From HGM04593 sp045533955 (GTDB taxonomy: Bacteria > Bacteroidota > Bacteroidia > Bacteroidales > Bacteroidaceae): a stretch of DNA of 28,482 nucleotides. The stretch spans positions 1 to 28,482 of the forward strand of contig JAZSIU010000029.1 of assembly GCA_045533955.1 (NCBI GenBank), in the 5' to 3' direction. Within the stretch, counting starts at the first letter, position 1; each line of letters begins with the position of its first letter. Shown in pieces: positions 1 through 8,210 of this stretch. A program made the position numbers and the translations under genes. The notes beneath the pieces were generated by a model, which saw nothing but the letters and a program-made list of their open reading frames with translations, searched no databases and was not told the origin of the DNA.

Positions 1-90
1 GTAGCAAAAAGGTGTGGTCGAGATTACTCTATTTATCACCCTCACGGAATACTTGTACGGCTATTCTTTCTTTCATTTTATACTTTGGGC

Positions 91-116
91 CTTACTTTTT
101 TTCGGAAAAAAGTAAG
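91..116. repeat. Perfect 11-bp inverted repeat, loop TCGG
   Basis: CTTACTTTTTT at 91-101 pairs with AAAAAAGTAAG at 106-116 around the tetraloop TCGG. The stem carries its own T and A tracts, so transcripts in either direction would form a hairpin rich in A-U pairs. It may be a bidirectional terminator for something left of the window. No separate T tract follows it, so termination is only an inference. Confidence 0.6.
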
Positions 117-149
117 CAAATAAACTGCACCTAAAGAAATTGTCGCGGG

Positions 150-318
150 GCCTCCTTTGCTCGTGAGGCAACAGTGCGCTCACTCGGTCGGAGGCTTGCT
201 TGTCATTTCGGTTTACGATTGTTTTAAGGGAGCTGCGGACCGCCCTCACTTAGTCGCTTGTAAACAAGCGTCTAAGTAGCGGTTAAACATACCTCGCACT
301 TTTTCCTTAAAACAATCG
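150..318. repeat. Nested palindromic non-coding element
   Basis: Three nested or adjacent pairings are visible. GCCTCC at 150-155 pairs with GGAGGC at 190-195. CGATTGTTTTAAGG at 216-229 pairs perfectly with CCTTAAAACAATCG at 305-318. Inside that, ACTTAG-T-CGCTTG at 248-260 pairs with CAAGCG-T-CTAAGT at 265-277 around the loop TAAA, with a single T-T mismatch. The arrangement suggests a structured RNA or a dispersed palindromic repeat. No open frame occupies it and I cannot assign it to a known RNA family. Confidence 0.5.
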
Positions 319-492
319 AACCTACATTGAATTTCTTTTTTATGGTGCAATATTTAATTAAAAATAGCCTTTTGCACGTATTATATGCTGCTGTTCTTGA
401 AAATTAGAAATAGATTATTGATTCTTGTCCACAGTAAATTTCTACTGAGCCCATATTTTCTTTACGGTTGCTCTTTTCTTTTGAATCATAAT

Positions 493-539
493 AAAAATAT
501 ATGGTTGCTTGAATATAATCCAAACAACCATATATTTTT
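493..539 (-). terminator. Terminator hairpin after the C13-like remnant
   Basis: A perfect 15-bp inverted repeat: AAAAATATATGGTTG at 493-507 and CAACCATATATTTTT at 525-539, with a 17-nt loop. Read on the minus strand it lies just downstream of the stop codon at 555 and ends in a T-rich arm, as expected for an intrinsic terminator. It could work in both directions. Confidence 0.65.
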
Positions 540-554
540 TCTGCGCGAGGCGAA

Positions 555-967
555 TTATTTGAAAAACTCCTGCATAGTGTTTTTAAACATATTACCGTAA
601 TATTCGTAATTGTAAACAGTCGCGTGTGAACCCACCGTCTGCCGAGCCAATTTATAATATAGTTCCCTTATCGTTATATTCGGGCTATTGTCAATAGCCT
701 CTTGAAAAGCACGAGTAAAGCCGTTTGAGAGCCATATTCCCATTTCTGCGTAGTGCTCTTTGGCCATACAACCGGCTAAGAAGCACTGTAACGGTTGATG
801 TAGAATGTGTTAACCCCTGCGGGGAGGTTCTTGCTCTTGCTCTCGAAGAGCAGAATTTGTTTATTCTCGTGTAGCTCTATGTTGTTTGTGCTTACAAACT
901 CTTCATATTCGCTTCCGGCCAATACCAACAGGCTTCTACTATAATTAGTTGCTATTTGTGGTAACAA
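555..967 (-). pseudogene. Broken C13 (legumain-like) peptidase remnant
   Basis: Two minus-strand frames look like consecutive pieces of one protein's C-terminal end. The upstream piece (776-967) contains SLLVLAGSEYEEFVSTN and ends NTFYINRYSAS-stop. The downstream piece (555-767, the same frame being open from about 809) contains GIWLSNGF, IRELYYKLARQTVGSHATVY and YYGNM. The last motifs resemble the C-terminal part of C13 catalytic domains, where a Tyr-rich helix is followed by a T-x-x-SH block and YGN. Adding one T within GCTTCTTAGCC near 779 would join the frames as RYSA-FLAGCMAKEHYAEMG. A stop codon lies directly upstream of 967, beside the nagA terminator, so the N-terminal part is gone. 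The segment where I would place the catalytic Cys reads ESKSKN, with no Cys. The family call is from motif memory only. Two unrelated small genes are possible but less likely. Confidence 0.45.
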
Positions 968-972
968 TTAAA

Positions 973-1011
973 ATAATCGGTAGTCGCCCCACGGGGGCGA
1001 CTACCGATTAT
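973..1011 (-). terminator. nagA intrinsic terminator
   Basis: A perfect 18-bp inverted repeat, 973-990 with 994-1011, has a GC-rich core (GTAGTCGCCCC/GGGGCGACTAC) and the 3-nt loop ACG. On the minus strand it lies 35 bases after the nagA stop and is followed by TTTTAA, so it reads as a rho-independent terminator. Confidence 0.85.
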
Positions 1012-1046
1012 CTGTTTATAGGGTGGGTGCCTTATATATTACATTA

Positions 1047-2210
1047 TTAGATTTTGTATGTACCCTCGACTAATTTACCCATTGCCCATACGCCGCGGAT
1101 GTTGAGCTTGTCGTCAAGAATCATAAGGTCGGCGTCTTTGTCTTTCTGCAATGAGCCCTTGCGGTCGTAAACGTTCATAATCTTGGCGGGTGTCTCCGAT
1201 GCCATACGAACGGCGTCCTCCAAAGGTATCTCGGCTTTTTGTACGAGTGTCTGGATGAGGCGGTCCATTGTGGCTACCGAGCCGGCAAGTGCTGTGCGGT
1301 CGGCCAGCTTGCATACGCCATCCTCGATGATTACGCGGGGGTCGAATGCTGTTGTGCTGTCGCTGGCTGCGCAGGCGAGAGCATCGGTGATTACGCAGGC
1401 GCGCTCGACGCCTTTAATGTGGTGGATGAGGCGCAGGATTGTGGGGGGAACGTGAATGCCGTCGGCAACAACCTCGACGGTCATATCCTCGTGCAGGTAG
1501 ATGCTCTCAACTGTACCCTCGTACTTGTACTCGCGACGCTTGTGGAAGCCGGGCATTGCGTTGTAGAAGTGTGTGGCGTGTGTGTAACCATTCTTGCGGG
1601 CTGCGTGAATGTCGTCATACTCGGCCTGTGTGTGGGCAACCGATGCGAGGATGCCTTTCGATGTGATGTATTTACCGAATTGCATTGCACCGGGAAGCTC
1701 GGGAGCGGCGTCCCAACGTTTGATGCAATCCCATTTCTCGACAAGGGGGATATACTCCTTGGGGTCGGGGTCTTTGATGTTCTCGGGAATCTGTCCGCCG
1801 GCCATTGCCATATTCAGATAGTGTCCCTCGAGGTGCAGGCCAAGCACGGGGCTGTTGGGCTCGGCCATCAGCTTGGTACAGGTCTCGGCTGCTGCCTCAA
1901 TCATAGGCACTGTCGATGACGAGAGGGTGGGGAAGATGCTTGTTGTACCGTGCTTCATATGTGCTGCAATTGCGCCGCGGAAAGCCTCTTCGGTTCCCTC
2001 CATAAAGTCGCAGCCGCCGCCGCCGTGAATGTGAATCTCGACGCCGCCGGGCACTACGTACATTCCTTTTGCGTCGATGACTTCGGCGCCGATTACTGCG
2101 AGGTCGCAGTTTGTAACCTCAAGAATCTTGTTGTCTCTGATAATTACAGAACCGTCCTTCAGCCAGCCTTGCGGGGTGAGGATTTTTGCGTTGATAATTT
2201 GTGTAAGCAT
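1047..2210 (-). CDS. nagA: N-acetylglucosamine-6-phosphate deacetylase
   Basis: 387 residues, the usual NagA length. The enzyme removes acetate from GlcNAc-6-phosphate in the cytoplasm, giving glucosamine-6-phosphate for amino-sugar catabolism or cell-wall recycling. Amidohydrolase landmarks appear in order: HIH at residues 60-62 in VEIHIHGGGGCDFMEGT, the metal-binding Glu at 128 in LGLHLEGHY, SVAHTQAEYDD (His193), THFYNAMPG (His214), ADGIHVPP (His253), the catalytic Asp276 in VITDALA, and the C-terminal KDADLMILD strand. The common LEGP motif reads LEGH here. The gene stands alone, with its own promoter (-7 box at 2282-2289) and a strong terminator at 973-1011. No glucosamine-6-phosphate deaminase gene is nearby. 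Confidence 0.93.
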   Translation of the reverse strand: MLTQIINAKILTPQGWLKDGSVIIRDNKILEVTNCDLAVIGAEVIDAKGMYVVPGGVEIHIHGGGGCDFMEGTEEAFRGAIAAHMKHGTTSIFPTLSSSTVPMIEAAAETCTKLMAEPNSPVLGLHLEGHYLNMAMAGGQIPENIKDPDPKEYIPLVEKWDCIKRWDAAPELPGAMQFGKYITSKGILASVAHTQAEYDDIHAARKNGYTHATHFYNAMPGFHKRREYKYEGTVESIYLHEDMTVEVVADGIHVPPTILRLIHHIKGVERACVITDALACAASDSTTAFDPRVIIEDGVCKLADRTALAGSVATMDRLIQTLVQKAEIPLEDAVRMASETPAKIMNVYDRKGSLQKDKDADLMILDDKLNIRGVWAMGKLVEGTYKI

Positions 2211-2281
2211 TTTGTTTATTTGTTTAGTTAGATGTTTTTCTCTTTTGGGGGCTCAAAAGGTTGCTCGAACCATTGAACATA

Positions 2282-2289
2282 CAAAGTTA
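2282..2289 (-). promoter_or_regulatory. nagA promoter -7 box
   Basis: On the minus strand this reads TAACTTTG, a full match to the Bacteroidetes -7 consensus TAnnTTTG, 72 bases upstream of the nagA ATG. The upstream -33 element is weak: TGTTCA at about 2308-2313. Confidence 0.6.
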
Positions 2290-2611
2290 CTTTTTTAAAT
2301 TATCTATTGAACATTTTTTTTAAGTTTTTTTTATTATTTTTTTATTAGGAGGCGATGCGGGGGTGTTGTGTGTGTCATTGGATGATATTTTTCCTGTTTG
2401 ACATTTTGTTGCGTATATTCTATTTTCTCTTTACGAGTGTATGGTGTATTTAAAAATATCCTTTCATTGTGTGATGATGTGTGGCTTATCTCTTTTTCCC
2501 GATTAAACGGTCGGTTATTGGGCGATTCTTTGAAAAACGGGGCGAATTTTGCAGAATTTCCCCTCTGATAATGAGAATTTGCGCTCTTACGGGGTGTTTT
2601 TTGCAAAAAAG

Positions 2612-2643
2612 TTTGTATCTGTTGCGTGCAGTGTGTAAATTTG
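2612..2643 (+). promoter_or_regulatory. glnN promoter
   Basis: TTTG at 2612-2615, a 20-bp spacer and TAAATTTG at 2636-2643 match the Bacteroidetes -33/-7 consensus exactly. The start would be near 2650, giving a 5' leader of about 90 nt before the glnN ATG at 2741. Confidence 0.75.
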
Positions 2644-2740
2644 CACACTTTTTATAAATTAAACAAAAAGTTAGAGGCTGCCCCCGCTGTTGCGCATAAT
2701 TGTCGGCTGCTTTCAAGAAAATCCGTAACCAAAATAGAAT

Positions 2741-4924
2741 ATGTCGAGACTAAGATTCGAAGTAATTACCGCCGCGTTCGGCAAAAAGGCCGTGGATGTG
2801 CCTCTTGCCAACGAGCGCCCCTCGAAATACTATGCAGTAAAGGTGTTCAACCGCGAGAAGATGTTTAAGTATCTGCCGGGCGACGTTTATGTCAAGCTCA
2901 TTGATGTAATTGACAACGGCGTGCCGATGGACCTCTCCATTGCCGATAGTGTGGCCGATGGAATGAAGCGCTGGGCCATTGAGAATGGCGCGACACACTA
3001 TACTCATTGGTTCCACCCGCTCACCGAGACAACGGCCGAGAAGCACGATGCTTTCATCGAGCACGATGGAAAGGGTGGCGTGATTGAGGAGTTTCGCGGC
3101 AATCTGTTGATGCAGCAAGAGCCCGACGCCTCGTCGTTCCCCAACGGCGGAATACGCAGCACATTCGAGGCGCGCGGATACAGTGCGTGGGACCCCACCT
3201 CGCCCGCCTTTCTTATGGACGATACTCTGTGCGTGCCCACGGTGTTTATTTCTTACACAGGCGAGGCACTCGATTATAAGGCTCCGCTTCTGAAGGCTCT
3301 GCGCGCGGTTGATAGAGCCGCCACCGACGTGTGCCGTTATTTCGACAAGAATGTAAAGAGGGTAACAACCTATCTTGGCTGGGAGCAAGAGTATTTTCTG
3401 GTCGATGAGGGAATGTTGCTTGCCCGTCCCGACCTTCTGCTCACGGGACGCACGCTTATGGGGCACGACAGCGCCAAGAATCAGCAATTGGAAGACCACT
3501 ATTTCGGCTCAATACCCGAGCGTGTGGCCGCCTTTATGAAAGACCTCGAGATTGAGGCTCTTAAATTGGGTATTCCCGCAAAGACCTGCCACAATGAGGC
3601 TGCCCCAAATCAATTCGAACTAGCACCGATATACGAGGAGTGTAATCTTGCCGTTGACCACAATATGCTCATAATGGCAATAATGAAAGAGGTGGCGCGT
3701 CGCCACGGGTTCCGTGTGCTGCTGCACGAGAAGCCTTTCAAGGGGGTGAACGGCTCGGGTAAGCACAACAATTGGTCGCTGGGAACCGACACGGGCACAC
3801 TGCTTATGGCACCCGGAAAAACCGACAAAGATAATCTGCGATTCATCACTTTTGTGGTGAACACCCTTGCGGCCATCTATCGCCACAACGGACTTTTGAA
3901 AGCCAGCATAATGTCGGCGGCAAACTCGCACCGCTTGGGCGCAGCCGAGGCTCCTCCGGCCATAATATCAAGCTTTTTGGGCTCGCATCTATCCTCGGTG
4001 CTCGACCATTTCGAGACAACCGATGACGTTGTAAAGATTCTCAGCAAGCGCGAGCTTCGATTGAATATCCCCCGTATCCCCGAGCTTATGATTGACAACA
4101 CCGACCGCAACCGCACCTCGCCCTTTGCCTTCACGGGCAACCGATTCGAGTTTCGCGCCGTCGGTGCCGAGGCTAACTGCGCATCGGCGATGATAGCTCT
4201 GAACACGGCAATGGCCGAGCAGCTGGTAATCTTCAAGCAAGAGGTTGATGCACTCATCGAGGCCGGCGAGGCTAAAGAGGATGCGCTTGTAAAGATAATC
4301 CGCAAATATATAAAATATAGCAAGCCCATCCGCTTCGATGGCAACGGTTACAGCGACGAGTGGCGCCGCGAGGCTGCCGAGCGAGGGCTCGACTGCGAGG
4401 CAAGCGCCCCCATTGTCTTCGACCGTTACCTCGATGGCGAGAGCATAGAAATGTTCGCCTCGATGGATGTAATGAGCGAGACTGAGCTGCGCGCCCGCAA
4501 CGAGATTAAATGGGAAATGTACACAAAAAAGATTCAGATTGAGGCGCGTGTGCTTGGCGACCTTGCACTCAATCACATTGTACCCACAGCCACAAAATAT
4601 CAAAGCTCGCTGCTCGATAATATAATAAAAATGGAGCAGGTGCTTGGAAAAGAGGAGGGCGACAGAGCCTCGAAAGAGAATATCGACACGGTGCGCACAA
4701 TTGCCAACAGCGTAAGTGAGATTCGTCGTATGGTGGATGAGATGGTCGAGCGCCGTAAGGTGGCCAACCGCATCGTCGGGGAGCGCGAAAAAGCCGTAGC
4801 TTATCACGACACGGTTGCACCGATGCTCGAGGCCATCCGCGCGCACATTGACAGGCTGGAGCTTATCGTCGATAATGAGCTGTGGACGCTGCCAAAATAC
4901 CGCGAGCTTATGTTTATCGTATAA
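2741..4924 (+). CDS. glnN: Type III glutamine synthetase (GlnN)
   Basis: 727 residues, the size typical of GSIII and far larger than GSI (about 470). The enzyme makes glutamine from glutamate, ammonia and ATP in the cytoplasm and is a main ammonia-assimilation enzyme in Bacteroidales. Visible blocks: the N-terminal MSRLRFEVITAAFG, GWEQEYFLVD (catalytic Glu region, about residues 210-220), HNEAAPNQFELAPIYEE, GSGKHNNWSLGT (His and Asn near the nucleotide/metal site), SAANSHRLGAAEAPP, and NRTSPFAFTGNRFEFRAVGAE. The C-terminal third is helical and charged, as in the GSIII-specific extension. The gene is monocistronic, with a consensus promoter at 2612-2643 and a palindromic terminator at 4925-4958. 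The ATG at 2741 fits the family N-terminus. Confidence 0.96.
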   Translation: MSRLRFEVITAAFGKKAVDVPLANERPSKYYAVKVFNREKMFKYLPGDVYVKLIDVIDNGVPMDLSIADSVADGMKRWAIENGATHYTHWFHPLTETTAEKHDAFIEHDGKGGVIEEFRGNLLMQQEPDASSFPNGGIRSTFEARGYSAWDPTSPAFLMDDTLCVPTVFISYTGEALDYKAPLLKALRAVDRAATDVCRYFDKNVKRVTTYLGWEQEYFLVDEGMLLARPDLLLTGRTLMGHDSAKNQQLEDHYFGSIPERVAAFMKDLEIEALKLGIPAKTCHNEAAPNQFELAPIYEECNLAVDHNMLIMAIMKEVARRHGFRVLLHEKPFKGVNGSGKHNNWSLGTDTGTLLMAPGKTDKDNLRFITFVVNTLAAIYRHNGLLKASIMSAANSHRLGAAEAPPAIISSFLGSHLSSVLDHFETTDDVVKILSKRELRLNIPRIPELMIDNTDRNRTSPFAFTGNRFEFRAVGAEANCASAMIALNTAMAEQLVIFKQEVDALIEAGEAKEDALVKIIRKYIKYSKPIRFDGNGYSDEWRREAAERGLDCEASAPIVFDRYLDGESIEMFASMDVMSETELRARNEIKWEMYTKKIQIEARVLGDLALNHIVPTATKYQSSLLDNIIKMEQVLGKEEGDRASKENIDTVRTIANSVSEIRRMVDEMVERRKVANRIVGEREKAVAYHDTVAPMLEAIRAHIDRLELIVDNELWTLPKYRELMFIV

Positions 4925-4958
4925 AATAAGGGCAACCAAAATTTTGGTTGCCCTTATT
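4925..4958. terminator. Bidirectional terminator between glnN and the efflux operon
   Basis: A perfect 34-nt palindrome with two 17-bp arms starting AATAAGGGCAACC and ending GGTTGCCCTTATT. It starts immediately after the glnN stop and lies 8 bases from the end of the convergent permease gene, so it probably ends both transcripts. Confidence 0.85.
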
Positions 4959-4966
4959 AGTGAGAG

Positions 4967-6187
4967 TTACTCGTATCTTATAGCTTCGATGGGGTCGAGT
5001 GCCGCCGCTTTCTTGGCGGGGTACCACCCGAAGAATATCCCCGTAAAAGTGCATACGGCAAAGCTCAGAATTACACTCCACGGTTGTACATACACAGGCC
5101 AATTAAAAGCAATATTTATAAGATAGGAGAGGCCCGAACCGAGCAACACTCCAATAAGACCACCCGTAACGCTTATCAATATTGCCTCGATGAGAAACTG
5201 ACTAAGAATGTCAATGCCTCGGGCGCCGACCGACATTCTAAGGCCAATCTCTTTGGTGCGTTCGGTAACGGATACGTACATAATGTTCATAATACCAATG
5301 CCTCCGACAATGAGCGATATTCCGGCTACGCAACCGAGTAGCACGGTAAGCATATCGGTGGTGGTGTTCATCATTTCGCTGAGTTCTTGCTGCGAACGTA
5401 TAGTGAAATTATTCTCCTCGCCATCCTGCAATTTATGATTGCGTCGCAGAATCTCGGTAATCTCCCCGATGGCCTCTACGGTGAGCTCCTCGCTTATTGC
5501 CGAGGCGTTTATTCCCTGTATGTGATTTATTGCCAAAATGCGCTTCATTACGCTTGTGTATGGGGCAAGAACCATATTGTCTTGGTCCATTCCCATACTG
5601 TTGTATCCTTTCGACTCTATTGTTCCGATGACGGTAAAGGGGATGCTCCCGAAGCGTATGACTTTTCCTATGGGCTCTTCGCCGTTGGGGAAAAGCTCAT
5701 CGACGACGGTTTTTCCAAGCACACACACTTTGGCGGCGGTTTTTACCTCGTGCTCGCCGAACATTACCCCATCGTCAATCTTTAGTTGGCGTATGGTGAG
5801 GTGCTCCTCGGTTACTCCGTACATTGTCGAGGGGGTGTTGCGGTTGCCATAGATGAATTGTCCGCCGCTGTTGACGCTGGGGCTTACGGCCGATAGCAGA
5901 TGGGCCTCGGCGAGTATGCTCTCGTAGTCTTCGCGCTTTAGTGTCTGCATATCACTGCTGCTTTGTCGGACGCCTCCGCGACGGTCGCCGCCGGGATGAA
6001 TCATTATCATATTAGAGCCCATCTCGGATATTTGTGCCTGAATGCTGCGCTTCGAGCCTTGGCCGATGGCAAGCATTGTTATTACCGAACATACGCCGAT
6101 GATTATTCCCAGCATCGTGAGGAATGCGCGCATCTTGTTTCCGGCTATTGCGCGGATGGCTATTTTAAAAAGGTTTATGATGTTCAT
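4967..6187 (-). CDS. MacB-like ABC transporter permease
   Basis: 406 residues from the ATG at 6187. The frame is open further upstream, but that part overlaps the ATPase gene and has no membrane character. The N-terminal segment (MRAFLTMLGIIIGVCSVITM) is the first membrane helix, followed by a periplasmic MacB_PCD-type domain of about 200 residues. Three C-terminal helices follow, with the FtsX-family sequence IGIMNIMYVSVTERTKEIGL and ending WYPAKKAAALDPIEAIRYE. In this family the permease and ATPase form a mechanotransmitting complex that drives periplasmic substrates through a TolC-type channel. Here ATPase and permease are separate genes, unlike the fused E. coli MacB. It is the last gene of the operon. 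Confidence 0.92.
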   Translation of the reverse strand: MNIINLFKIAIRAIAGNKMRAFLTMLGIIIGVCSVITMLAIGQGSKRSIQAQISEMGSNMIMIHPGGDRRGGVRQSSSDMQTLKREDYESILAEAHLLSAVSPSVNSGGQFIYGNRNTPSTMYGVTEEHLTIRQLKIDDGVMFGEHEVKTAAKVCVLGKTVVDELFPNGEEPIGKVIRFGSIPFTVIGTIESKGYNSMGMDQDNMVLAPYTSVMKRILAINHIQGINASAISEELTVEAIGEITEILRRNHKLQDGEENNFTIRSQQELSEMMNTTTDMLTVLLGCVAGISLIVGGIGIMNIMYVSVTERTKEIGLRMSVGARGIDILSQFLIEAILISVTGGLIGVLLGSGLSYLINIAFNWPVYVQPWSVILSFAVCTFTGIFFGWYPAKKAAALDPIEAIRYE

Positions 6188-6209
6188 ATTTTTTCTATCT
6201 CTCTCTTGT

Positions 6210-6956
6210 TTATTCGTCGTCGTTGGTGGGAAGCGATGCAAGCGTTCGGGCGGCCGACAGGGGGGCATCGTTCTTTGTGTCCGACTTAATTTTTCCATCT
6301 TTGAGCACAATGTTGCGTGTGCTGTATTGTGAAATCTCGGGGTTGTGTGTTACGAAAATTATCGTGCGTCCCTCTTTGTGCAACTGCTGGAAGAGGGTCA
6401 GTATCTCGAAAGAGGTGCGTGTGTCGAGGTTACCCGTAGCTTCGTCGGCGAGTATCACGGAGGGATTGTTGACAAGGGCGCGTGCTATTGCTACGCGTTG
6501 CATCTGTCCGCCGCTCATCTGGTTGCTCTTGTGCATAAGCCTATCGCCCAGCCCTACCGCTTGCAGTGCCTCGATGGCGCGCTTGCGACGTTCGCTGCTG
6601 CTTATCTTGGGATTGTACATTAGTGGAAGCTCGACATTCTCGACTGCTGTTGTCTTGGGCAAGAGATTGTAGCTCTGAAAAACGAATCCTATCTTGCGCA
6701 TTCTCATTCCTGCCCGCTGATTTTTGCTCATCTTGCGCACGGGGATGCCGTCGAGGCGATATTCGCCGCTTGTGGGGGTGTCGAGGCAGCCCAAAAGGTT
6801 CAGTAGGGTCGATTTTCCCGAGCCCGAACTTCCCATTATGGTAACAAACTCGTTTTCGTGTATGGTGAAGCTTACGCCGCGCAGTGCACGCACCGTCTCG
6901 TCGCCGACGATAAATTCCCTACGTACGTCGCTAAGCTCTATTATTGCTCTTTTCAT
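6210..6956 (-). CDS. MacB/LolD-type ABC transporter ATPase
   Basis: 248 residues. Walker A is GSSGSGKST (42-50), the Q-loop Gln is at 94 (FVFQSYNLLP), the signature is MSGGQMQRVAIARAL (from 147), Walker B is VILADEATGNLD (Asp171, Glu172), and the switch His is at 204 (FVTHNPE). This is the MacB/LolD/FtsE subgroup. The tail after about residue 222 is longer than usual and polar (DAPLSAARTLASLPTNDDE). The gene is 27 bases after the adaptor gene and 22 bases before the permease gene, so it is co-transcribed with both. It powers the efflux or lipoprotein-type export complex on the cytoplasmic face of the inner membrane. Confidence 0.94.
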   Translation of the reverse strand: MKRAIIELSDVRREFIVGDETVRALRGVSFTIHENEFVTIMGSSGSGKSTLLNLLGCLDTPTSGEYRLDGIPVRKMSKNQRAGMRMRKIGFVFQSYNLLPKTTAVENVELPLMYNPKISSSERRKRAIEALQAVGLGDRLMHKSNQMSGGQMQRVAIARALVNNPSVILADEATGNLDTRTSFEILTLFQQLHKEGRTIIFVTHNPEISQYSTRNIVLKDGKIKSDTKNDAPLSAARTLASLPTNDDE

Positions 6957-6983
6957 ATTTGTTGCTTTCTTTTGTCGAGTGTC

Positions 6984-8159
6984 TTATTTCTTTTTGCTCG
7001 AGGGTGGAGGCCCGGGAGCAAAGGGGCTGCGCTCGGTGCTCTTTTGCGATGCTGCGTTGCTTAATTCGACGTCGCTTATTATGTGTGTGCCGCTCTCGAT
7101 GCCGCCTGTAATTTGGGTGAGTGCGCCGTTGCTCATTCCTGTCGATACGGCGTGCGCTGTGAGTGTGGTGCCGTCAAGCGTCCACAATTTTTTTTCTGCT
7201 TCGACATCTTTTATTGTATATTTGTCGCCCAAGAGTGCGGCATTTGGTGTGAAGCGCAGTGCTTTGTTGCTTACTGCAAGGACGTCGCGGCACTCCATTG
7301 TGTAGATTGTTACATTGGCGGTGAGGCCCGGCTTTAATTTAAGATGGGGATTTTGGGCCGATATTACAACCTCGTATGTAACGACGTTGCTTGTTGTCGT
7401 GGGCTCTTGACGTACCTGTGTTACGTAACCCTCGAATGTGTCGTCGGGAAAGGCGTCCACCGTGTAGATGCATCGCTGCCCCTCTTTGACGCTGCCAATA
7501 TCGGCTTCGTCGATGTTGGCAATGAGGCGCATATCGACAAGATTGGCTGCAATGGTAAAGAGGGTGGGGGTGTTGTATGAGGCTGCCACTGTCTGCCCCT
7601 CTTCAATTGCCTTGCTCAGAACAACGCCGTCTATGGGCGAGGTGATTGTGGCGTATCCTAAATTGGTGCGAGCTTTTTGGACGCTGAATTTTGATGTCTC
7701 GTAGTTGTTGTTGGATTTTTGGAAGGAGAGGTCGGATGTCTCGTACTCGTCGCGGCTGATGAGCCCTTTGTCGAAGAGGATTTTCATCCTTTCGAGATTC
7801 TTCTTCTGATAGTTGTATTCGGCCTCGGCGCTGTGCATATTGTTCAGGGCGCTCGATAATTCGCTGATGAGATTGGTGCGGTCGAGCTCGGCTATGATAT
7901 CGCCTTTACGGACAATGCTGTTGTAATCGACATATACGTGGCTTATTATGCCCGATACTTGTGTTCCAACTTCGACTTTTGTTACGGGTTCTATTGTGCC
8001 TGTGGCTGTTACTCCGCTGTTGATGTCTCTCTTTTCTACTTTGTTGTAGGTGAAATTGATGGTCAGCTTTGTCGATTCACTGTTTCGATTCCACATTATC
8101 AATATTATTGCTGTGGCTAATATTGCTGCTGCGATAATTTTTGTTCTTTTTCTTTTCAT
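6984..8159 (-). CDS. MacA-like periplasmic adaptor (membrane fusion) protein
   Basis: 391 residues. The N-terminus is KRKRTK followed by the hydrophobic anchor IIAAAILATAIILIMW (about 8-23). The lipoyl-like motif GTIEPVTKVEVGTQVSGIISHVYVD is followed by a coiled-coil hairpin of about 70 residues (LSSALNNMHSAEAEYNYQKK to SVQKARTNLG), the returning half-lipoyl strand ATITSPIDGVVLSKAIEEGQ, beta-barrel and membrane-proximal domains. The C-terminus is Pro/Ser/Lys-rich (APGPPPSSKKK). It links the inner-membrane permease to the TolC-like channel. It sits between the outer-membrane factor gene (51 bases upstream) and the ATPase gene. Confidence 0.93.
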   Translation of the reverse strand: MKRKRTKIIAAAILATAIILIMWNRNSESTKLTINFTYNKVEKRDINSGVTATGTIEPVTKVEVGTQVSGIISHVYVDYNSIVRKGDIIAELDRTNLISELSSALNNMHSAEAEYNYQKKNLERMKILFDKGLISRDEYETSDLSFQKSNNNYETSKFSVQKARTNLGYATITSPIDGVVLSKAIEEGQTVAASYNTPTLFTIAANLVDMRLIANIDEADIGSVKEGQRCIYTVDAFPDDTFEGYVTQVRQEPTTTSNVVTYEVVISAQNPHLKLKPGLTANVTIYTMECRDVLAVSNKALRFTPNAALLGDKYTIKDVEAEKKLWTLDGTTLTAHAVSTGMSNGALTQITGGIESGTHIISDVELSNAASQKSTERSPFAPGPPPSSKKK

Positions 8160-8210
8160 TATTGTGAGTTTTTTTATTCGTTGGTGTTTGTTGTGAGTGT
8201 GCGGCGCTCT

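Larger units (their letters stand above)
1..554. other. Non-coding region with several inverted repeats
   Basis: No credible gene was found. A 71-codon frame at 385-600 on the plus strand runs through a terminator hairpin and into the 3' end of the opposite-strand remnant, so it is not accepted. On the minus strand, a short frame of 14 codons (about 36-80) begins MKERIAVQVF and then stops; I do not recognise it. The stretch holds hairpins at 91-116, 150-195, 216-318 (with 248-277 inside) and 493-539, listed separately. Its 120-318 part is more GC-rich than the other intergenic DNA in the window. Confidence 0.6.
2211..2740. other. Divergent nagA-glnN intergenic region
   Basis: 530 bases of AT-rich DNA between divergent genes. 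It holds the nagA promoter at its left end and the glnN promoter at its right end, listed separately. Open frames here (for example 2334-2648 minus) have low-complexity, implausible products and overlap the glnN promoter. I see no RNA gene or strong hairpin in 2310-2600. Confidence 0.6.

Noticed and set aside
385..600. 71-codon plus-strand frame
   Set aside because: It runs through the 15-bp terminator hairpin and into the opposite-strand gene remnant, and its product has no signal, motif or sensible composition.
6188..6310. N-terminal extension of the permease frame
   Set aside because: It overlaps the end of the ATPase gene and encodes a Pro/Arg-rich stretch without membrane character; the ATG at 6187 gives the family N-terminus.
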